In this document: piece after piece, positions 58,278 through 64,000 of the stretch
How the letters are laid out: each line of letters starts with the position of its first letter
How positions within the stretch are numbered: the first letter of the stretch is position 1
Assembly: GCF_028372415.1 (NCBI RefSeq)
Contig: NC_092874.1
Location: forward strand, 58,193,865-58,257,864
Direction of reading: 5' to 3'
Length of the DNA: 64,000 nucleotides
Source of the DNA: Notamacropus eugenii
Taxonomy: Eukaryota; Chordata; Mammalia; Diprotodontia; Macropodidae
The notes under the pieces: generated by a model
What the model was told of the DNA's origin: nothing
The model's input: the letters and a program-made list of their open reading frames with translations, nothing else
Databases searched by the model: none
Program-made: the position numbers and the translations under genes

Positions 58278-59270
58278 TAAAAAAGAAAAATGGTATCATT
58301 GAGGAGAGAGCAACTGATCTGATCCTTGAGACTAGTTAGGAAGCTATTACAATAGTCCAAGTAAGGACTGTCAACTGCATTTCAGTACTTCATACACCAT
58401 ATAAGGGAAGTACCCTTACATGTATCATTTACTGGTGAATATAATGGTTTGCTGGTAGGAAAGAGCAAGATAAGCTTACTGCTTCCAGGAAGTGCCAAAT
58501 GGCTTTTAGGCAATTTAACTGAGTCACCTATCCATCGCAAAATGTGGCCTGTCTGAAAAATATAGGCAGATGGATTAGGACACTGTTATTATATCCTACC
58601 AAAAGCACTCAGTATGTAGATGGAGTTTTCATGTACTCTTCATCCATTTTGGTTGTTAGATAGGGGTTTTATTTGGTTCTTTTTCTTCCTGGCAGGTTTC
58701 ATGCATTTACTTATTAGCTATAGTATATGAATGTATTAAAAAATTTTTTATTCCTTAAAGAGCATTTTTGTCAGTTTAACTGTTAATGGTATATTTCCAT
58801 GAAATGACAAACATTTAAAAGACCATTATGATTTGATATTGCTTTTACCCTCATTAAATATGATCTTAGTATATTATAAATCCCTTAGTTTCATGATTTA
58901 AAAAAATCATGAAAAAACAGACAAAATAAAATGAAAACACTTTGACAAAGTCATCACTTTTAGTTATGTATTTGTCATTTTATCTTACTGCTTGATAAGA
59001 ATTTGGAAGTAAGGAAACAATCTATGCCTCTTCAAGGACTATACGGGAAATTATAGATATTTTCAAGGTAGATGCTTTTGAAAATGGAATTTTAAGATTG
59101 TTAGAAAAAGTGAATTGTCATAATTCATCAGATTATATTCTAAAGAATTAGAGTCTTTCCATAACCCAGTTGCCTTTGGGGTAGAATTTCAATTTGAACA
59201 GTTAGTATTTTTGGTATAACAGAAAATATTTAGTAATTCATGCACTTCAAAAAATGTTTACACATTACAG

Positions 59271-59359
59271 TTAAAACAGAGAAGAAAACGGTACAATTCA
59301 GTGATGATGTTCAGGTGGAAACAATAGAGCCTGAGCCTGAACCTGTCTATATTGATGAA
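59271..59359 (+). CDS. STAM: STAM coding exon 9 (post-SH3 linker, residues 275-304)
   Basis: Encodes IKTEKKTVQFSDDVQVETIE then PEPEPVYIDE. The acidic PEPEP linker leads into the GAT domain. By memory human has AFIDE where this has VYIDE, a local difference in the least conserved spot. Acceptor CATTACAG, donor GTAAGT; phase 0 at the end. Confidence 0.95.
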
Positions 59360-59689
59360 GTAAGTATACTGTCATCTTCATAACTTTTCGTTTTAAAATG
59401 GAATTAATCAATAAGGCAATTATATATAACTAAAACTTGTCTTAAAAGTAACATCTTTTTGTTGAGTATCATTGAAAAGAATTTATTTTTCTTCCATAGA
59501 AACTTAACAACATCTGCTAGTAGATTATGAAAATCAGAGTGTAAGATAGTAATAAAAGTGGAGAATTTATCCTGAGAGGATATTGTATTAGCATACACAC
59601 ACACATTAAATTTTGTCCTCCAAATTATAACATATGCTTTTCTTGAGAATACTGTAGTTTATCTATCATCCTCAATACTAACATGCTTG

Positions 59690-59760
59690 CACACACACAC
59701 ACACACACACACAATATGTGTGTGTACATATATGTATATATGTATATGTATATATGCATA
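59690..59760 (+). repeat. (CA)n/(TA)n microsatellite, STAM intron 9
   Basis: A (CA)12 run is followed by TG and TATG repeats, so the tract is partly self-complementary. Confidence 0.9.
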
Positions 59761-60109
59761 TTATTGGTTTATACCCCCCAAAAATGTATACTTTGCATTG
59801 CCATTTGAAAGTATGTATGCTATAGGAATGCAACTTTTAATTAACTAGAATTAAAAACTTAACTTTATGTGCTTCAGGCATTCTTGAAATGCATTTTTGT
59901 AATTTCTTGTCATAAAATAAAAAAACAGGATTAGTATTGTAATATAGTTTTATCATTTACCACTTTCCCAGTGATTTGTCCTTCTTAACACCTCCATAAC
60001 CTTCATAAAACTTTGCAATTTCAGGGTACATGCAGTCCGTGCACTCTCGATTTAGGGAGTTAGTTCAGAGACTTAGGGATCTTGTGGACTAACCTCAGGA
60101 TGCTATGGG

Positions 60110-60350
60110 AATAGTAATAGTTGACATTATCTATTTACAAAATGATTTATGTACATTATTCTATTTGAGTGTCATGACACTCCAAATCAGTGTCAGTGTG
60201 ATGTAGGTACAAGTAATATTCCTCATTTTACAAATGATAAAATTGGGGTTTAGAGAAGTTAAACAGTGTGTCAGAGGAAGGATTCATACATAGATTTCTG
60301 CTCATTCTAATTCCAGTATACTTTCCACTACATCACACTGCCCCCAGAGG
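60110..60350 (-). mobile_element. MIR, reverse orientation, STAM intron 9
   Basis: AATAGTTGACATTATCTATT, CCTCATTTTACAAATGATAA and AATTCCAGTATACTTTCCAC are reversed MIR. A plus-strand MIR (about 60820-60950) and a reversed SINE (about 60983-61118) lie further on. Confidence 0.6.
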
Positions 60351-61823
60351 ACCAACCTAGGCTGATGTCTCTACAAGAATCAGAAAAATCATGCTGGGTC
60401 TTCTAAAGCCCAAACACGTTATATTAAAATGCCAGGCTGATTAGGCCAGGGATCCATTCATCCTAACCGAATGGCACTCTCAATAGCATATCAGTGGAAA
60501 TTCTTTGATACAGCATGGCATTGTACATTCATGCAGTGTGTCTCAAGTGCAAGACTTTTTTGTTGAACACTAATGCTAGGAGAATATGTTCTAACATGAA
60601 ACTTCACTTCTTAAACTCATTTGAAAATTAAAATTGTAAAATGAGTCCTGAATCTTTTATCTTTTGTGTAGTTCTGTTGGTAATAACAGATTATTTAAGA
60701 TACTTGGATTCTTTTGACTTTCAAAGAATGTAGATATGAGAGCTACCAAAGTTAAAAATTGAGGTCATTAAAATTTGAGGATACATATTCAGTGTCTCTA
60801 AGAACAATTTTTTTTTTGGTCCTGCCACTAACTAGCTGTGTATCCTTGGGCATGTCACTTAATTTCTTTGGACTGATTTCCTCTTTGACAGAAGAAAGGG
60901 GTGTCTGGATTAGATGATCTCTAAGATCCCTTTGGCCATAAGATTCTGTGGTCTTATTAAAAAGATTATTTTATTTTATTTCATTTTGGAGGCAATTGGG
61001 GTTAAGTTACTTGCCGAGGGTCAAACAGTTAGTGAGTATCTGAGACTGGATTTGAACTCAGGTCCTCCTGACTTCAGGGCTGGTGCTTTGTCCGCTAAGC
61101 CACAAAGCTACACCACTAAAAGATATTTTTTAAAAAAAATTCTTTTACTTAGAATTTGGTGACCCACTTGAGTATCTTTATGGCTCAATACTATCTGTGT
61201 ACTGTTCTGGAATCCTTTTAAACTGCACAGAAGAGGAATATTCCATTTACAAAATAAAAAAATTTTCTTCATAGGAAATCTAAATTGTGCATTCAAAATA
61301 ATCTAACAACCTCCTAAATATAGGAGAGTGTCAGAGGTAGTTTTGATGATAGAAAGGCAATGATCCTCTGATCACCCATTTGAACCTGCTGCATTTAAAC
61401 CTTGAAACCAGACTGAAACAGGTAGTGAAACTACTCAGAATGCTCAAGGGCACTGAAGACTCCACATATAATTAGAAAACAGCTGAAAATATCTGAACAA
61501 GTTCTTGCTGAAGCAGGTACCAAAACTCAGCTTACTCCCAGACATGGTGGGAAATGCAGTAATGATCAAGACAGTGGTCAGTAGAACTGCCATCCTTAGT
61601 TAGCCTTCTTCACCTTAGAACTTAATGTGGTAGGTTCTACTGTTCTCATACAAAGAAATTATTCAAGATCCCACCATCTTTACTGGGGGAGTAGTGATTT
61701 ATGCATCTAGTTATACTAGGAAACACCTTTTTTAGGATTAACAGTAAGTGAGGATTTTAAATGATTTGGTAATCACATGACCATACATTGAGTAGATACA
61801 GAGAAGTCAAAGTGGAGCATTCT

Positions 61824-62405
61824 TTTTTTTTAAATTAAATTATTTTATTTGTTTTCAGTGTTCTACAATAGCTTTCATATATCTTAGATTTTTTTTCTCC
61901 TTCTTTCCCCCTCCCTCTGGACTCCTTCCCTGAGATGGCATACAATTTTATATAGGTGCTACAAATACATTCCTATTAAGTCTATTTTCACTTTAGTCAT
62001 GTTGCATAGAAGAATTAAAATGAATGGGAGAAATCATAAAACGAAACAAAACGTAATACAAAAGAACATAGTACACTTCATTCTGCAATTGAATTCCATA
62101 ATTCTTTCTCTGAATGTGGAAAGTATTTTGCCTTGAGTCCATTGGGAATTTTTTAAGTGCTTGCATCGCAATGAAGTACTAAATCTACCAGAAAAATTCC
62201 TTGCACGCTGTGGTTGTTGCTGTGTACAAAGTTCTCCTGGTTCTGCTCCTTTCACTCAGCATCAGTTCATGTAAATCCTTTCAGGCCTCTCTGAAATCTT
62301 CCTGTTCATTATTTCTTATAGCACAGTAGTATTCCATTACATTCATATACCACAGTTTATTCAGCTATTCCCTAATTGATGGCATCCCCTTGATTTCCAG
62401 TTTTT
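61824..62405 (-). mobile_element. L1 3-prime end, reverse orientation, next to STAM exon 10
   Basis: Begins with a T run (poly(A) on the minus strand), then CCCCCTCCCTCTGGACTCC, TGAGATGGCATACAATTTTA and GTTCTCCTGGTTCTGCTCC. It ends with TATACCACAGTTTATTCAGC and CCCTTGATTTCCAG. This is the typical marsupial L1 3-prime module, 5-prime truncated. It stops about 105 bp before the exon 10 acceptor. Confidence 0.8.
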
Positions 62406-62511
62406 GGAAAGTCGAGGATTCTTGAGCATTGTAAACTTATCTGTCAAATATTACTTACCAGAAATAGGGAGAACTTGTTATTACTGTGCACTAACTACTT
62501 TATTACTAAAG

Positions 62512-62599
62512 GACAAAATGGACCAGCTTCTACAGATGTTACAAAGTGCAGATCCAAATGATGACCAGCCAGATCTACCAGAACTGCTTCATTTGGAAG
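62512..62599 (+). CDS. STAM: STAM coding exon 10 (GAT/coiled-coil start, residues 305-333)
   Basis: Encodes DKMDQLLQMLQSADPNDDQP then DLPELLHLE. It begins the helical region that pairs with HRS in ESCRT-0. By memory QSADPNDD replaces human QSTDPSDD. The acceptor TACTAAAG has a poor polypyrimidine tract. The exon lies about 105 bp downstream of a reverse-oriented L1 3-prime end. The donor is GTAAAT. Confidence 0.94.
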
Positions 62600-63149
62600 G
62601 TAAATGTTATTTTCCCGTTAAAGCAATTGTTTCTTATGAATGGGACTTGAGGCTATCATTAGGATTGGTACCTACTGTCTTACTGCACTGTATCTCAGAT
62701 TACAATAAAATGGAGGGTAATGAATAAAGAAGGCTCAGTGTTAGTTTAGGGACTGTTTTGTCTTTATCTTGAAAGTATCCTTTTGAGAGTGTTCCTTTTT
62801 CTAATTTAAGGAAAGTATAGTATACTAGGTTTTGGACTATTTCATACACAAGTCTAAGCATCTTCATGGTTTTATGCTTTGCCATTTTCTAGGACTCACA
62901 TGACTTCTCTGATTTAGATCTCATCCAGGCTATTTTTAGTCTTTCTAGTGCTCAGAATCAGACAATTTTAGTCAAAATTTTGGGGATCAATTATTCATCA
63001 AGCATTTGTTAAGTGTTTTTTATGTGCCACCCTCTGTAGGGCACTGGGGATAGATACAGAGATGAAAAATGACTTAGTCCTTTGGAGGGGAAGAGGGACG
63101 TGGCAAAATGTGGCTTTGTGATCATCTTTAATCACTGTTGTATTCTTAG

Positions 63150-63204
63150 CAATCTGTCACCAAATGGGACCACTTATTGATGAAAAACTGGAAGATATTG
63201 ACAG
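63150..63204 (+). CDS. STAM: STAM coding exon 11 (GAT helix, residues 334-352)
   Basis: Encodes AICHQMGPLIDEKLEDID plus two bases of the next Arg codon. By memory human has AMCHQ. Acceptor ATTCTTAG, donor GTAAAG. This is the last exon visible; the next should start with a base completing AG|N and then HSELSELN-like sequence, beyond the window. Confidence 0.95.
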
Positions 63205-63364
63205 GTAAAGAACATAAGTTATCTTATATCAACACTATGCTTTTTCCTTTTAATGCTGTCCCAAAATTGGGTAGTGTCATATCTGCTTACATTGTCAAAT
63301 ATGAAGTGATCAAATTCATTAGCTGAATCTACCAAATTTTTACAAAATGTAGGCAAGAGGATTC

Positions 63365-63560
63365 AAAATAGTAATAGCTGGCACCATAAAGGACTTTAAC
63401 ATCTGTAAGGAATGTCACATCCCCTTACTTAACCTCACAATCAAATATCATAGGAATTCTACCCATCTTTCAGATGAGGAAATGGAGACTCAGAGATAAT
63501 AAGTGACATATCCATTTTCATATTCTTATTATGTACTGGAGTAAGAATTTGAATCTGGCC
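63365..63560 (-). mobile_element. MIR, reverse orientation, after STAM exon 11
   Basis: AATAGTAATAGCTGGCACCA, CAATCAAATATCATAGGAAT and TCAGATGAGGAAATGGAGAC are reversed MIR. A reversed L2 end (about 62990-63080) lies before exon 11. Confidence 0.6.
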
Positions 63561-64000
63561 CTCTGCTGATTCCAAGTCTGACATGGCTTTATTCATTTGG
63601 AACTTCGGGAGGAAAGTGCACCAAACCCTTTTTCTTACCGAAGTGAAGATTTAGTTGACTTTCTATAATCTTGGCTCTTGAGAAATCACTTGAGTGCTGT
63701 TCTTGCTAATTAGAGATCATTTTACTCTGGTCATTCCTTTCACAAGTGACTGAACCCTAAATGATTAAGGAAACTTTCACTTGTGGCTGCATAAGCCCCA
63801 TAAACTACAAGAATCTCCCAGGTGGTCTTCTGTAGCTTTGAATTTCACTTGTTGTAGTATAGAACTTTGGATAGCTCAGACCAGAAATGAGAACAGGGAT
63901 TCTCTGCTACTTTGTAAGAACCACAGTCTAACTTATACAGTGCAGCACTCTATTGAGTTTATTGGTTAGTTTTAAAGATTCATTTAAGCAGTTTAGTTTT

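Larger units (their letters stand above)
21345..64000 (+). other. STAM: STAM gene span in the window (exons 1-11 of the coding region; 3-prime end missing)
   Basis: Eleven exons joined at GT-AG sites give one uninterrupted frame of about 351 codons closely matching vertebrate STAM1. STAM pairs with HRS (HGS) in the ESCRT-0 complex on early endosomes, binds ubiquitinated cargo through its VHS and UIM modules, and through SH3 recruits deubiquitinases (USP8, STAMBP) and JAK-pathway partners. Residue map: VHS about 16-143, UIM about 172-187, SH3 about 213-268, start of the GAT/coiled-coil region from about 300. The ITAM-like segment and Gln/Pro-rich tail must lie beyond 64000. STAM2 is the nearest alternative, but the N-terminus MPLFATNPFDQDV, the linker sequence and the HACD1 neighbour favour STAM1. 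No frameshift or premature stop is seen. Confidence 0.95.

Noticed and set aside
62404-62727. 107-codon frame as a separate gene
   Set aside because: It joins L1-adjacent intron, STAM exon 10 and following intron; only 62512-62599 is coding.
1-64000. CRISPR arrays, operons, bacterial or phage genes
   Set aside because: No regularly spaced repeats or dense coding were seen. Spliced genes, CpG islands, LINEs and SINEs mark this as mammalian nuclear DNA.

Overview
This is a vertebrate nuclear genome window, almost certainly from a marsupial. It is AT-rich and intron-dominated. It has two CpG-rich promoter islands and is littered with old L2 and MIR repeats, L1 3-prime ends, and tRNA-derived SINEs whose tail matches that of an RTE-type LINE also present here. 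That SINE/LINE pair is typical of marsupials; I cannot name the species from sequence alone.

Only two protein-coding genes are supported, arranged head to head. HACD1 (3-hydroxyacyl-CoA dehydratase 1, formerly PTPLA) is on the minus strand: coding exon 1 is at 11344-11480 and the first 11.3 kb appear to be its first intron. STAM (signal-transducing adaptor molecule 1) is on the plus strand: coding exons 1-11 lie between 21345 and 63204 and encode residues 1 to about 352 of roughly 540. The VHS domain, ubiquitin-interacting motif, SH3 domain and the start of the GAT/coiled-coil region are present; the C-terminal exons lie beyond the window. All visible splice sites are GT-AG and the reading frame is intact. 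The same gene pair is adjacent on human 10p12, so this is conserved synteny rather than a new system.

Layout: 1-11343 HACD1 intron 1 (L2, MIR, a hairpin hAT MITE, a mariner-like MITE, dispersed repeat pairs); 10.6-11.8 kb HACD1 CpG island; 11.8-20.3 kb intergenic (L2, SINEs, L1 3-prime end); 20.3-21.6 kb STAM CpG island and exon 1; 21.4-32.6 kb intron 1 (mostly reverse-oriented L2 and one L2 on the plus strand); 32.7-44.5 kb intron 2 (two solo LTRs, SINEs, a U6 snRNA pseudogene, a 40-bp tandem duplication); 45.8-52.6 kb intron 5 (nested DNA transposons and a composite L1 with SINE and RTE inserts); 52.7-64 kb exons 6-11 with shorter introns.

I found no operon-like, CRISPR, viral-gene or otherwise novel protein system. 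The points most worth a second look are structural: shared LINE/SINE tails, nested transposons, a tail-only insertion, paired repeats of unknown identity, a closed HACD1 N-terminal extension and an open non-AUG leader upstream of the STAM start codon.
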